NCBI RefSeq assembly: GCF_019880245.1
Contig: NZ_CP082286.1
Location: 1,940,521 to 2,004,520, forward strand
Length of the DNA stretch: 64,000 nucleotides
Source: Halobaculum roseum
GTDB taxonomy: Archaea > Halobacteriota > Halobacteria > Halobacteriales > Haloferacaceae
Direction of reading: 5' to 3'
Numbering within the stretch: position 1 is the first letter of the stretch; every line of letters begins with the position of its first letter. The notes below the pieces were generated by a model. That model was given only the letters and a program-made list of their open reading frames with translations, searched no databases and was not told the DNA's origin. Positions 8,596 to 17,612 of the stretch are shown in pieces. Made by a program: the position numbers and the translations under genes.

Positions 8596-9336
8596 TCAGC
8601 GACGCAGCGCCGAGAGCGCCTCGGCCGCCTCCCGAGCGGCCGCGAGGTGGTCGGCGGCGACGCGGGGGTCGGACGCCTCGGCGGCGGCTTCTGCGTGGCG
8701 CCGCAGCGTGCTCGCGAGCGCGTCGCGGCCGGCCGCGAGGTCGTCGCCGGCGGCTCCCGCGTTCGCGTCGCCGGGGGCGGACCGGGTCGATGCCGGGGAG
8801 GTATCACGTCCGGCCGCCACGTCGACGCTCGCGTCCACGTGGCCCGTCGTCTCCGGTGCCGCCGTCCCGGCCGTCCCCGCGGCGTCGACTCCGGCTCCGT
8901 CCACGTCCCTGGACGCGTTCACGTCCTCCGGTGAGGACTCTGTCGGATCCGTCGGGGTCGGGGACGGGCTCTCGTTCGGCGTCGCGTCGGGCGCCGCGTT
9001 CTCGTTCGCCACAGCGGCGTTCGCCGCGTCCGGGTCCGCCGCATCCGCGTTCGCCGCGTCCGTGTTCGCCGGCTCGCCCGGAGCCGCCCCGGTCGAGCCC
9101 TCCACGTCGCACTCGGGGCAGAACTCCTGCCCGTTCTGTCGGAAGATCGGCGAGCCGCAGGCGTCGCAGTGGTCGTTCGTCATCGTCGCGCCCTTGAGCA
9201 GGAGCTCGCTCATCCGGCGGGTCGACTCGCGCTTCTCCTCGTCGCGGGCGAACTTCTCGCGGAGCTTCTCGCGTTCGGCCTCCTTGTCGAACTCCGAGTT
9301 CCCGTCGGCCGTGTCGTCGGACGCGTGTTCGCTCAT
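8596..9336 (-). CDS. Sjogren's syndrome/scleroderma autoantigen 1 (p27)-like zinc-ribbon protein
   Basis: A 246-residue protein. Residues about 17-83 match the autoantigen 1/p27 family: a charged helix with REKFARDEEKRESTRRMSELLLKGATM, then a zinc ribbon CDACGSPIFRQNGQEFCPEC. Residues about 88-205 are a low-complexity tail of Ala, Asp, Pro and Thr with several DAAN-like repeats. The end returns to a predicted helical coil rich in Ala, Arg and Glu. The family is conserved in archaea and eukaryotes with no firm function. Convergent with hef, 39 bases apart. Confidence 0.85.
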   Translation of the reverse strand: MSEHASDDTADGNSEFDKEAEREKLREKFARDEEKRESTRRMSELLLKGATMTNDHCDACGSPIFRQNGQEFCPECDVEGSTGAAPGEPANTDAANADAADPDAANAAVANENAAPDATPNESPSPTPTDPTESSPEDVNASRDVDGAGVDAAGTAGTAAPETTGHVDASVDVAAGRDTSPASTRSAPGDANAGAAGDDLAAGRDALASTLRRHAEAAAEASDPRVAADHLAAAREAAEALSALRR

Positions 9337-9387
9337 GCTCGGGGGATGGTCGTCGCGAGCGAAAAAGTCAGCGGCGTCGAGGGGAGC

Positions 9388-9861
9388 TCACAGCGATCGA
9401 AGCGACGGGAGCACAGCGCCCAACACCGCCCCGTAGAGCACGTGGGCCGCGAGGCTGAGTGTATCGAGGTTCGGGAGCGGGGGGTTCGCGGGCGAGCCGA
9501 CCGCAGCGAGCCACGCCGGCATCACGAGTGCCGCGAGGATCGCCCAAAGCGCGACCCCGTAGCCGGCACCGAGCAGGGTCGACCGGGTCGGGTCGACGAC
9601 GCCGAGGGCGTTCGCGAGCGCGACGAACCCCACGCCGAGGACCGCGCCGTGGCTCACGTGGACGATCCAGCCGGCGAGCCCGCCCGACAGGCCGTACAGC
9701 GAGGGGATCGCGACCTCCAGCGCCGCCGGCGCGAACAGCGAGAACGCCGCGCCCATCGCGATCCCGGCGAGCGCGCCCGCGGCGACGCCGCCGCGCCAGC
9801 CGGTCTCGACCGTCTCGATCCCAGGTTCCGCCGTCGTAGTCGTTCGTGTCTGTGTCGCCAT
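9388..9861 (-). CDS. Four-helix membrane protein of unknown function (DUF6789-like)
   Basis: A 157-residue protein with about four hydrophobic segments: GVAAGALAGIAMGAAFSLF, LAGWIVHVSHGAVLGVGF, LLGAGYGVALWAILAALVM and LSLAAHVLYGAVLGAV. Repeated small-residue GxxxG-like patterns suggest tight helix packing, and His residues recur in the HVSHGAVLG and AAHVLYGAVLG segments. The two HGAVLG/YGAVLG segments look like an internal duplication. It resembles haloarchaeal integral membrane proteins sometimes labelled DUF6789; that label is not certain. ATG 9861 was chosen; the longer frame overlaps the divergent promoter. Confidence 0.65.
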   Translation of the reverse strand: MATQTRTTTTAEPGIETVETGWRGGVAAGALAGIAMGAAFSLFAPAALEVAIPSLYGLSGGLAGWIVHVSHGAVLGVGFVALANALGVVDPTRSTLLGAGYGVALWAILAALVMPAWLAAVGSPANPPLPNLDTLSLAAHVLYGAVLGAVLPSLRSL

Positions 9862-10045
9862 AGCGTCACGTACGGACGCGCGCTCCGGGGATAGCCGTAC
9901 GTACACGATGCGGCCCCGACAGGTCGGGCACCCCCCCCGCGACCCGGAGCATCGTCGTCGCCCGGTCCGTCGGCCGATTCGGCCGACGTCCACGCGACCG
10001 CCACGGCACCCGTAACTTCAAAGCTGAAGAGGCGAAAGTACGACC

Positions 10046-12247
10046 GTGTCGACGACGGACGGTCACCTGCGCTTCTTCCCGTACGACGAGCCGTACCCGA
10101 ACCAGGAGGAGGCGATGGATCGGATCTCCAACTCGCTGGAGCGGGGACAGGACGTGCTGTTCGAGGGCGCACCCGGCACCGGCAAGACGCTCTCGGCGCT
10201 CGTGCCCGCGCTGCAGCACGCCCGCGATCACGACCGCACCGTCGTCATCACGACGAACGTCCACCAGCAGATGCGCCAGTTCGTCGAGGACGCCCGCGCC
10301 ATCCACGAGACCGAGCGTATCCGCGCGACCGTGTTCAAGGGGAAGTCGTCGATGTGCCACATCGACGTGGACTACCAGGAGTGTCAGACGCTGCGCGACA
10401 CCACGCGCTCGCTCGTCGAGGACCGGTCCGACAAGGAGCAGTTGGAACAACGGCTCGATGATCTCACCGACGAGATGCGCGAGGGCGCCGACGGTGCGGG
10501 CGGCGGATCCGGCGGCGACGCCGGAAGCGCCGCCGAAGCCAGACAGGCCGTCCAGGAGGAACTGGAGCGCCTCGACGAGGAGATCGACGACGAGGCCGCC
10601 AACACCTGCGACTACTACCTCCAGAACCTCACCGGCGACACGGGCGAGTTCTTCTCGTGGCTGTTCGACGACGTGCGCACCCCCGACGAGGTGTACGAGT
10701 ACGCCGGCAGCCGGGGATTCTGCGGCTACGAGCTGCTGAAAGAGGGAATGGAGGAGGTGGAGCTCGTCGTCTGCAACTACCACCACCTGCTCGACCCGCA
10801 GATACGCGAGCAGTTCTTCCGGTGGCTCGACCGCGACCCGCAGGACGTGATCACCGTCTTCGACGAGGCGCACAACGTCGAGGACGCCGCCCGCGACCAC
10901 GCCTCGAAGACGCTCACCGAGAACACCCTGGAGTCGGCCCTGAACGAGCTGGAGGAGACCGACGACTCCCGCGCCGAACCCGCGGAGAACGTCCTCCGGG
11001 CGTTCACCGAGGCGCTGCGGGACACCTACGACGAGAAGCTGGGGTTCGGCGCCCGCGAGCAGGTCGGCGAGAACTGGGACGACGTGAGCATCGCCAACGA
11101 GGACCGTCGCGACGACCTGACGCTCGCGTTCCTGGAGCGCTACGAGGGACAGGGCATCCGCGCGGAGTGCGACCTGGCGCTCCAGCTCGGCAAGCGCCTC
11201 GACGAGGAGTACGAGGAGGCGTACCGCGACGGGGAAACGACGACGCGGCGGGAGTGTCAGACCCTCCGGGCGGCCGCGTTCGTCTCGGCGTGGATGGACG
11301 ACGGCGGCGAGCTCGGCCAGCACCCGGTCGTCTCCGTCCGGCGCGACGCCGGCACCGACGAGGTGTACGGCCGCGCGGAGCTGTACACCTGCATCCCGCG
11401 GGAGGTGACCGCGGAGCTGTTCGACGAGGTGTACGCGAGCGTCCTCATGTCCGCCACCCTCCGCCCGTTCGACGTGACCGAGGACGTGCTCGGGCTGTCG
11501 GACCCGGCGACGCTCGCGTACGGGATGGAGTACCCCGAGGAGAACCGCCGAACCTTCTCGGTCGCCACCCCGGCGCTGTTCGCCTCCGAGCGCGACGACC
11601 CCGCGACACAGGAGACGATCGCCGCGACGCTGTCGGATGTCGTGCGGTTCACGCCCGGCAACAGCCTTCTGTTCTTCCCGTCGTACGCGGAGGCCGAGCG
11701 CTACCACGAACTGCTTTCGGGCGACCCGAACCTCGGTACCCTCCTGCTCGACGGTTCGGAGCCCGACACCGAGCGACTCCGCCGCCGCCTCGTCGACAGC
11801 GGGGGCGCGACGCTGTTCACGTCGCTGTGGGGGACGCTCGCCGAGGGCGTGAGCTTCGACGGCGACGACGCCCGGACGGTCGCGGTCGTGGGCGTGCCGT
11901 ACCCGCACCTCTCCGAGCGCATGGAGGCGGTGCAGGAGGCCTACGACCGTGCGTTCGCCGAGCGCTCACGGGACGCCGGCTGGGAGTACGCCGTCGAGAT
12001 CCCGACCGTCCGCAAGACCCGGCAGGCGCTCGGGCGGGTGATCCGCTCGCCCGAGGACTTCGGCGTGCGCGCGCTATTGGACAAACGCTACACCTCCGCG
12101 GACATGGGAAAATACTCCGTGCGCGGCGCGTTCCCCGTGGAGGAGCGGGAGGAACTGATCGACATCGGCCCGGGGAAGCTGAAGTTCGCGATGCTGAATT
12201 TCTTCACCGACCACGCGGCCTACGACGGGGAGCCGCCGGAGCCGTAG
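10046..12247 (+). CDS. XPD/Rad3-like (DinG superfamily) ATP-dependent DNA helicase
   Basis: A 733-residue superfamily 2 helicase of the Fe-S cluster group. Motifs: EGAPGTGKTLSA (Walker A, about residues 39-50), FDEAHNVED (DEAH box, about 271-279), VLMSATLRPFD, TLFTSLWGTLAEGVSFDGD and QALGRVIRSPEDFG (motif VI). Four Cys, C104, C113, C188 and C226, are placed to ligate the [4Fe-4S] cluster, but C113 and C188 are separated by an acidic, Gly-rich, helical insertion. The family unwinds 5' to 3' in repair. The start is a GTG; no in-frame ATG occurs before the YPNQEEAM segment that leads into motif I. It is convergent with argF, 27 bases apart. Confidence 0.9.
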   Translation: MSTTDGHLRFFPYDEPYPNQEEAMDRISNSLERGQDVLFEGAPGTGKTLSALVPALQHARDHDRTVVITTNVHQQMRQFVEDARAIHETERIRATVFKGKSSMCHIDVDYQECQTLRDTTRSLVEDRSDKEQLEQRLDDLTDEMREGADGAGGGSGGDAGSAAEARQAVQEELERLDEEIDDEAANTCDYYLQNLTGDTGEFFSWLFDDVRTPDEVYEYAGSRGFCGYELLKEGMEEVELVVCNYHHLLDPQIREQFFRWLDRDPQDVITVFDEAHNVEDAARDHASKTLTENTLESALNELEETDDSRAEPAENVLRAFTEALRDTYDEKLGFGAREQVGENWDDVSIANEDRRDDLTLAFLERYEGQGIRAECDLALQLGKRLDEEYEEAYRDGETTTRRECQTLRAAAFVSAWMDDGGELGQHPVVSVRRDAGTDEVYGRAELYTCIPREVTAELFDEVYASVLMSATLRPFDVTEDVLGLSDPATLAYGMEYPEENRRTFSVATPALFASERDDPATQETIAATLSDVVRFTPGNSLLFFPSYAEAERYHELLSGDPNLGTLLLDGSEPDTERLRRRLVDSGGATLFTSLWGTLAEGVSFDGDDARTVAVVGVPYPHLSERMEAVQEAYDRAFAERSRDAGWEYAVEIPTVRKTRQALGRVIRSPEDFGVRALLDKRYTSADMGKYSVRGAFPVEEREELIDIGPGKLKFAMLNFFTDHAAYDGEPPEP

Positions 12248-12274
12248 CGAGGTGAGAGTGCAGTACGGAGGCGA

Positions 12275-13210
12275 CTACTCCAACAGCTCCACGAGCAGCC
12301 CCTTCTGCGCGTGCATCCGGTTTTCCGCCTGCTCCCACACGAGCGACCGCTCCGACTCGAGCACCGCGTCGGTCACCTCCTCGCCGCGATGGGCGGGCAG
12401 GCAGTGCATGAACGCCGCGTCCGTTTCGGCGAGCAGGTCCTCGTTGACCTGATACCCCTCGAACGCGGGGAGCTTCCCCTCGCGTTCCTCCTCCTCGCCC
12501 ATACTCACCCACACGTCGGTGTACACCACGTCCGCGTCGGCGACGGCCTCCTCGGGGGAGTCGACGGCGGTCGGCTCGGTCCCGAGTTCGGCACAGCGGT
12601 CGTACACGTCGTCGCCGAGGCCGTACCCCTCGGGCGTCGCGACCGTGAGGTCCAGCCCCGCCAGGGCGGCGCCGACGGCGAACGAGCGGCCGACGTTGTT
12701 GCCGTCGCCGACCCACGCCGCCGACACCTCCGAGAGGTCGCCGACCTCCTCGCGGATCGTGAGCAGATCCGCGAGCGTCTGGCACGGGTGGGCGTCGTCG
12801 GTGAGCCCGTTGATCACCGGAACGCCGGCGTACTCCGCGAGGGTCTCGGCGTTCTCGTGGGCGAACGTCCGAACCATGATCGCGTCGGCGTAGCCGCCGA
12901 GCGCGCGGGCGGTGTCCTTCAGCGGCTCGCCGTGGCCCAGTTGGATCGCGTCGGGGCCGAGGAACATCGCGTGGCCGCCCAGCTGAGTCATCCCCGTCTC
13001 GAAGCTCGCGCGTGTCCTGGTCGAGGGCTTCTCGAACAGCATCGCCAGCGTCGTCCGCGGGAGCTGCGTGAGGTCCTTGCCCGCCTTCAGGTCGGAGGCG
13101 CGCGCGAGGACCTGCGCCAGTTGGTCGGTGGTCAGGTCGTCGATGTCGAGGAAGTCGCTCGGGAACTCGTCGGCGTCGGTCGGCGTCGTCGATGTCGTGT
13201 GGGTGCTCAT
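12275..13210 (-). CDS. argF: Ornithine carbamoyltransferase
   Basis: A 311-residue enzyme that makes citrulline from ornithine and carbamoyl phosphate. Diagnostic motifs are EKPSTRTRASFE (carbamoyl-phosphate loop), DDAHPCQTLADL and the ornithine-binding HCLPAHRGEEV. It is the last gene of the minus-strand arginine cluster and follows the carrier hydrolase gene after a 107-base gap. That gap holds a GT-rich stretch with no recognisable gene; it may carry a separate promoter. The first 15 residues are a Thr-rich extension and a slightly later start is possible. Confidence 0.96.
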   Translation of the reverse strand: MSTHTTSTTPTDADEFPSDFLDIDDLTTDQLAQVLARASDLKAGKDLTQLPRTTLAMLFEKPSTRTRASFETGMTQLGGHAMFLGPDAIQLGHGEPLKDTARALGGYADAIMVRTFAHENAETLAEYAGVPVINGLTDDAHPCQTLADLLTIREEVGDLSEVSAAWVGDGNNVGRSFAVGAALAGLDLTVATPEGYGLGDDVYDRCAELGTEPTAVDSPEEAVADADVVYTDVWVSMGEEEEREGKLPAFEGYQVNEDLLAETDAAFMHCLPAHRGEEVTDAVLESERSLVWEQAENRMHAQKGLLVELLE

Positions 13211-13317
13211 CGTGATCGTGGGTCGTGGGGTGGGTGTCGTGTGTGGTGAGTCGGTGGTCGTGTGAAGTACGTCAAAACGGGGCGGGCGACGGTCGGAGCC
13301 GCCGGGGCCGCCGTAGA

Positions 13318-14415
13318 TCAGTCGTCGGTTCGGCCTCGCAATCGTCGCGAGGCGTCGGTCAACACGTCGACCGCGCGGTCGAACTCCGCGAGGGGGAGCC
13401 GTTCGTCCGGCGCGTGGTCCAGCGAGGAGTCGCCGGGGCCGTACGTCGCCATCGGCACGTCCCAGGCGCCGGCGAACAGGTTCACGTCCGCGGTACCGGT
13501 CTTGCGGAGCAGGCGGGGGTCGCCCCCCGCCTTCCGGATCCCGCCCCGAAGCGCCGTCGCCACGGGGTCGCGCGGGCTCCCCATCACGGGGGGGATCGGC
13601 TCGTTCCAGTGGACCGTCCCCACGTCGAGTTCGGCGTCGGCGCGCTCGCGGACGTCCTCGGGGTCGAGCGACGGCGGCACGCGGAACTGCACGTCCATCG
13701 TCGCCTCCATCGAGAGGCCGTCCTCGGAGAGGCCGCCCTCGACGGCGACGGGCTTGGTCGTCACCTGCTCGAAGACGGCCCCGTAGTCGTAGTAGTCGAA
13801 CGCGCCCTCGACGCGCTGCCACCAGTGCATCGCGTGTTCGACGGCGTTTGGGTCCGGCCGGGAGGTGTGCCCCGACTCACTGGTGGCGACGTAGGTCCCC
13901 GAGATGAGCCCGCGGTACCCGAGCGTCACGGCGTCCCAGCCGGACGGTTCGCCGTTGATCACGGCCTCGGGCGCGTCGCGGGTCTCGACGAGGTGGCGCG
14001 CGCCCCGGGAGTCGGTCTCCTCGCCGGTCACGCCGACGTAGGAGACGCCGGTCTCGACGGCCGCGACGGCCATCGCCGCCAGCGGCCCGGTCGCGTCGAC
14101 GCTGCCGCGGCCCCACAGGACGGGCCCCTCGGCGTCCAACTCCTCGTCGCCGTCGGCGATCTCGACGGGGATGTCGCCCGGGACGGTGTCGACGTGCGAC
14201 GTGAGCAACAGCGAGTCGTCGCCGGGCGCGCGGACGTTCCCGACCTCGTCTGTGTACGCCTCGCGGTCGTGCGCCTCGAAGAAGTCGACGAGGACGGCCG
14301 CCGCATCGGCCTCCTCGCCCGAGACGGAGGGCGTCGACACGAGGTCGTACAGCAGTTGGCGACCCTCGGTGTCGAGCGCCTCCGTCGGGTCCAGCGGGTT
14401 CGACACCGCCATCAT
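13318..14415 (-). CDS. argE: [LysW]-ornithine/lysine hydrolase (M20 family)
   Basis: A 365-residue M20 metallopeptidase-like enzyme (LysK/ArgE group) that releases the finished amino acid from the LysW carrier. Metal-binding motifs are LLTSHVDTVPGD (His and Asp), GRGSVDATGPLAAM, GVTGEETDSRGA (catalytic and metal Glu) and INGEPSGWDAV. Its place beside lysW-lysX-argC-argB-argD shows that it acts on LysW-bound intermediates and not on free acetylornithine. Which product, ornithine or lysine or both, cannot be read from the motifs alone; the neighbouring argF, argG and argH favour ornithine. Confidence 0.9.
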   Translation of the reverse strand: MMAVSNPLDPTEALDTEGRQLLYDLVSTPSVSGEEADAAAVLVDFFEAHDREAYTDEVGNVRAPGDDSLLLTSHVDTVPGDIPVEIADGDEELDAEGPVLWGRGSVDATGPLAAMAVAAVETGVSYVGVTGEETDSRGARHLVETRDAPEAVINGEPSGWDAVTLGYRGLISGTYVATSESGHTSRPDPNAVEHAMHWWQRVEGAFDYYDYGAVFEQVTTKPVAVEGGLSEDGLSMEATMDVQFRVPPSLDPEDVRERADAELDVGTVHWNEPIPPVMGSPRDPVATALRGGIRKAGGDPRLLRKTGTADVNLFAGAWDVPMATYGPGDSSLDHAPDERLPLAEFDRAVDVLTDASRRLRGRTDD

Positions 14416-14443
14416 CCGGACACCTCGGGCTCGCTCGCCATCG

Positions 14444-15607
14444 TCACAGCACCTCCGTCAGCGCGTCGACGACCTCGCGGGCGTGCCCCTCGTTGATCAC
14501 GAGCGGCGGGAGCAGGCGAAGCACCGAGCGCCCCGCCGGCAGCGCGAGGATCTGGTGGTTCAGCGCCAACTCGCGCAGGTAGCGGTTCGCCCCGCGCTTC
14601 ACCTCGATGCCGATCATCAGGCCCTCGCCGCGCACCTCGCGCACGGGGAGGTCGTGTTCCTCGACGGCCTCCTCCAGTTGCGTGGTGAGGTAGTCGCCGA
14701 CCATCGCCGCGTGGCCGGGCACGTCCTCGGCGACCAGCTCCTCCAGGGTCGCGTTGGCCGCGGCGGCGACGACCGGGTTGCCCGAGAACGTCGACCCGTG
14801 GCTCGCGGCGCCGTCGGCGATCCAGTCGGCACACAGCGTCGCGCCCAGCGGGAGGCCGGAGGCGACGCCCTTCGCCGTCGTCAGGATATCGGGCTGGACG
14901 CCCGCGCCCTCGCAGGCCCACAGGTCACCCGTGCGGCCCATCCCGGTCTGGATCTCGTCGAACACCAGCGCCGCGCCCGCGTCCGCCGTCAGGTCGCGAG
15001 CCGACCGCAGGTACTCGTCGCCGGCGGGGTTGATCCCACCCTCCCCCTGCACGGGTTCGAGGAAGACGGCCGCGGTCTCGTCATCGACGGCCTCCGCCAG
15101 CGCCTCCTCGTCGCCGTAATCGACGAACTCGACGCCGCCGGCGACGGGCTCGAAGGGGGCGCGGTACTTCTTCTTCCACGTCATCGCCAGCGCGCCCAGC
15201 GTGCGGCCGTGGAAGCCGCGCTTCGTGGCGACGACCTTCTCGCGACCCGTCGCCGAGCGCGCGAACTTCATCGCCGCCTCGTTGGCCTCGGTGCCGGAGT
15301 TGCACAGCCACACCTTCGAGAGGTCGCCGGGGGCGACCGCGCCGAGTCGCTCGTACAGCTCCGTGCGGGCGCTGTTGGGGTACGACGCCTGCACGTACAG
15401 CAGCTCGGCCGCCTGCTCCTGCACCGCGTCGACCACGGCCGGCGGGCAGTGCCCGAGCGGGGTGCAGGCGTAGCTCGCGCCGAAATCGAGGTACTCGGTG
15501 CCGTCGCTGGCGGTGAGGTGAACGCCCTCGCCCGACTCCAACTGGATCGGCTTCTCGGAGAAGACGAACCCCTCGCCCGCGTCGCTGGGGTCCTCGAAGG
15601 CGCTCAT
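14444..15607 (-). CDS. argD: [LysW]-glutamate/aminoadipate semialdehyde aminotransferase
   Basis: A 387-residue class III PLP-dependent aminotransferase. VFDEIQTGMGRTG carries the PLP-contacting Asp, and LTTAKGVASGLPLGA carries the Schiff-base Lys. The N-terminal PLGHCPPAVVDAVQEQA and CNSGTEANEAAMKFAR segments are those of ArgD/LysJ proteins. It transaminates the semialdehyde bound to LysW using glutamate. The ATG start overlaps the stop of argB by four bases (ATGA), so the two are translationally coupled; argE follows 28 bases later. Confidence 0.93.
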   Translation of the reverse strand: MSAFEDPSDAGEGFVFSEKPIQLESGEGVHLTASDGTEYLDFGASYACTPLGHCPPAVVDAVQEQAAELLYVQASYPNSARTELYERLGAVAPGDLSKVWLCNSGTEANEAAMKFARSATGREKVVATKRGFHGRTLGALAMTWKKKYRAPFEPVAGGVEFVDYGDEEALAEAVDDETAAVFLEPVQGEGGINPAGDEYLRSARDLTADAGAALVFDEIQTGMGRTGDLWACEGAGVQPDILTTAKGVASGLPLGATLCADWIADGAASHGSTFSGNPVVAAAANATLEELVAEDVPGHAAMVGDYLTTQLEEAVEEHDLPVREVRGEGLMIGIEVKRGANRYLRELALNHQILALPAGRSVLRLLPPLVINEGHAREVVDALTEVL

Positions 15608-16554
15608 CCGTCCACCTCCGCGTCGGCGGCGTCGCCTCCCGCGTGGGCTTCGTCGCCGTCGATAACCGCCGAGCGCTCGATACGCGTCCCGGCGCCGTCG
15701 AGCGCGGCGACGATGGGGTCGCGGACGTTCGCGTCGGCGACGGTCACCGCCGTCGCGCCGGATTCGAGCGCCTCGGTCGCCGCCATCACCTTCCGGGTCA
15801 TGAACCCCTCGGCGGCGTCGGTGAGCGCGTCGTACTCGTCGCCCGTGGCGACCGACTCGATGAGCGTGTCGGGGTCGTCCGGGTCGGCGTACACGCCCGA
15901 GACGTCCGTCAGGACGACCAGCTCGGCGCCGAGCGCGCCCGCGACGGCCGCGGCCGCGCGGTCGGCGTCGGTGTTGACCGGGGTGCCCTCGCTCTCGGAC
16001 TCCATGCCGAACATCGGCGGGGAGACGACGGGAGTGTACCCGTCCGCGAGCAGCGTGTCGAGCAGGCCGTCGTTCACCTCCTTCGGCGTGCCGGAGTGGT
16101 CGCCGCGCTTGATCTTCTTCTTGCCGTCCTCGACGACGCGGACGGCCGATTTCCGGGGGCCGGTCAGGAGGCCGCCGTCGACGCCCGAGAGGCCGACGGC
16201 GTCGACGCCGGCGTTCTTCATCGCGGTGACGAGGTCGGTGTTCACCTGCCCCGCCATCGCCATCGTGAACGCCTCCATCGTCTCCTCGTCGGTGAAGCGG
16301 CCGGTGACGCCCGAGGGCGTCTCGACGTACTCCGACTCGATGCCGAGGCGGTCCAACAGGTCGTCGACGGCGGTCGAGCCGCCGTGGACGACGACCACGT
16401 CGCGGCCGTTCGCGACGAGGTGGGCCACGTCGCCGACGGCGCCCGCGGGGTCGACCGCGCGGGCGCCGCCGAGCTTCACGACGACGGGCGGGCCGTCGCC
16501 GCCGTCCGCGAGGGGGCCGCCGTCGGCCGCCGCGGCCGCGCCGGGCCAGCTCAC
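15604..16554 (-). CDS. argB: [LysW]-glutamate/aminoadipate kinase (acetylglutamate kinase family)
   Basis: A 316-residue amino acid kinase of the ArgB/LysZ type, which phosphorylates the carrier-bound side-chain carboxylate. Motifs: VVVKLGGARAV (nucleotide phosphate loop), VVVHGGSTAVDDLL, NTDADRAAAAVAGALGAELVVLTDVSGVY and FMTRKVMAATEALESG. The KKKIKRGDHSG insert is typical of the LysZ branch. GTG 16554 overlaps the argC stop (GTGA), which fixes the start. The first 20 residues (an Ala/Gly-rich stretch) and the Asp/Ala-rich C-terminus are non-conserved. Confidence 0.93.
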   Translation of the reverse strand: MSWPGAAAAADGGPLADGGDGPPVVVKLGGARAVDPAGAVGDVAHLVANGRDVVVVHGGSTAVDDLLDRLGIESEYVETPSGVTGRFTDEETMEAFTMAMAGQVNTDLVTAMKNAGVDAVGLSGVDGGLLTGPRKSAVRVVEDGKKKIKRGDHSGTPKEVNDGLLDTLLADGYTPVVSPPMFGMESESEGTPVNTDADRAAAAVAGALGAELVVLTDVSGVYADPDDPDTLIESVATGDEYDALTDAAEGFMTRKVMAATEALESGATAVTVADANVRDPIVAALDGAGTRIERSAVIDGDEAHAGGDAADAEVDG

Positions 16555-17612
16555 GGCGATCCCACGGGGTGGAGCCCCTGGAAGTCGAGGCCGGCCGTCT
16601 CCTCCAGCCCGAGCGCGACGTTGGCGGCGTGGACCGCCTGCCCCGCCGCGCCCTTCATCACGTTGTCGATGGCCGAGAAGGCGACCACGCGGCCGTTCTC
16701 GGGGTCGAGCTCGAAGCCGACCTCGGCGTAGTTCGTCCCGGCCACGGCCTTCGGCTCGGGGTAGCGGTACACGCCGCCGCCGCCCGCGACGAGGCGGACG
16801 AACGGCTCGTCGTCGTACGCTTCGCGGTAGGCGCCCCACAGGTCGCCCGTGGTGACGCGCTCGCTCGGGAAGGCGTGACACGTCGCCGCCGCCCCGCGGG
16901 TCATGTCGACCGCGTGGACGGTGAACGACAGTGAGAGGCCGAGTTCCTGCTGGATCTCCGCCTCGTGGCGGTGGCCCGTCGGCGCGTACGGGCGCACGAC
17001 GCCCGAGCGCTCCGGGTGGCTGGAGGCGGCGCCGCCGCCGGCGCCCCCCTCCGAGGAGCCGACCTTCAGGTCCGCGACGACCCGGTCGTCGGGCGTGATG
17101 ACGCCCGCGTCGACCAGCGGCTTCAGCGCCAGCATCGTCGCCGTCGCGTTGCAGCCGCCGGAGGCGATGAGGTCCGCGCCTTCGAGCTTCTCGCGGCCCA
17201 ACTCGGGGAGCGCGTACGCGGCGTCCGCGAGGTGCTCGGGCGCCGTGTGGCCGTCGTACCACTCGTCGTAGTCGGCCTCCTCCTCCAGGCGGAAGTCCGC
17301 AGAGAGGTCGACCACGGTGCCCGCGGCGTCGCGGAAGGCGTCGATGTGCTCCATCGAGACGCCGTGCGGGGTGGAGGCGAACAGCACGTCCACCGACTCC
17401 AGATCCTCCGGCGAGGAGAAGCGAAGGTCGACCCCGCGCAGGTTCGGGTGGACGTAGCCGAGCGTCTTGTTCTCGTACTCGCGACTCGTGGCCTGCGCGA
17501 GCTCGAAGTCGGGGTGACCCGTCAGCAGGCGACATAGCTCGCCGCCCGCGAAGCCGGAGGCGCCGACGACGGAGGCGGAGGCCGAGCGGGTCGGGTGACC
17601 GTCCTCGCTCAT
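16551..17612 (-). CDS. argC: [LysW]-glutamyl/aminoadipyl phosphate reductase
   Basis: A 353-residue ArgC/LysY semialdehyde dehydrogenase that reduces the acyl phosphate on LysW with NADPH. The nucleotide-binding N-terminus VVGASGFAGGELCRLL and the active-site Cys segment ASGGCNATATMLAL are clear; HAVDMTRGAAATCHAF holds the conserved His. ATG 17612 overlaps the lysX stop (ATGA). A longer in-frame reading upstream lies entirely inside lysX in another frame and was discarded. Confidence 0.95.
   Translation of the reverse strand: MSEDGHPTRSASASVVGASGFAGGELCRLLTGHPDFELAQATSREYENKTLGYVHPNLRGVDLRFSSPEDLESVDVLFASTPHGVSMEHIDAFRDAAGTVVDLSADFRLEEEADYDEWYDGHTAPEHLADAAYALPELGREKLEGADLIASGGCNATATMLALKPLVDAGVITPDDRVVADLKVGSSEGGAGGGAASSHPERSGVVRPYAPTGHRHEAEIQQELGLSLSFTVHAVDMTRGAAATCHAFPSERVTTGDLWGAYREAYDDEPFVRLVAGGGGVYRYPEPKAVAGTNYAEVGFELDPENGRVVAFSAIDNVMKGAAGQAVHAANVALGLEETAGLDFQGLHPVGSP

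Noticed and set aside
9866..11908. A 680-codon minus-strand open frame opposite the XPD-like helicase
   Set aside because: Antisense shadow of a GC-rich gene: Arg/Val/Leu/His-rich composition, no domain, and the plus-strand frame carries all helicase motifs in order.
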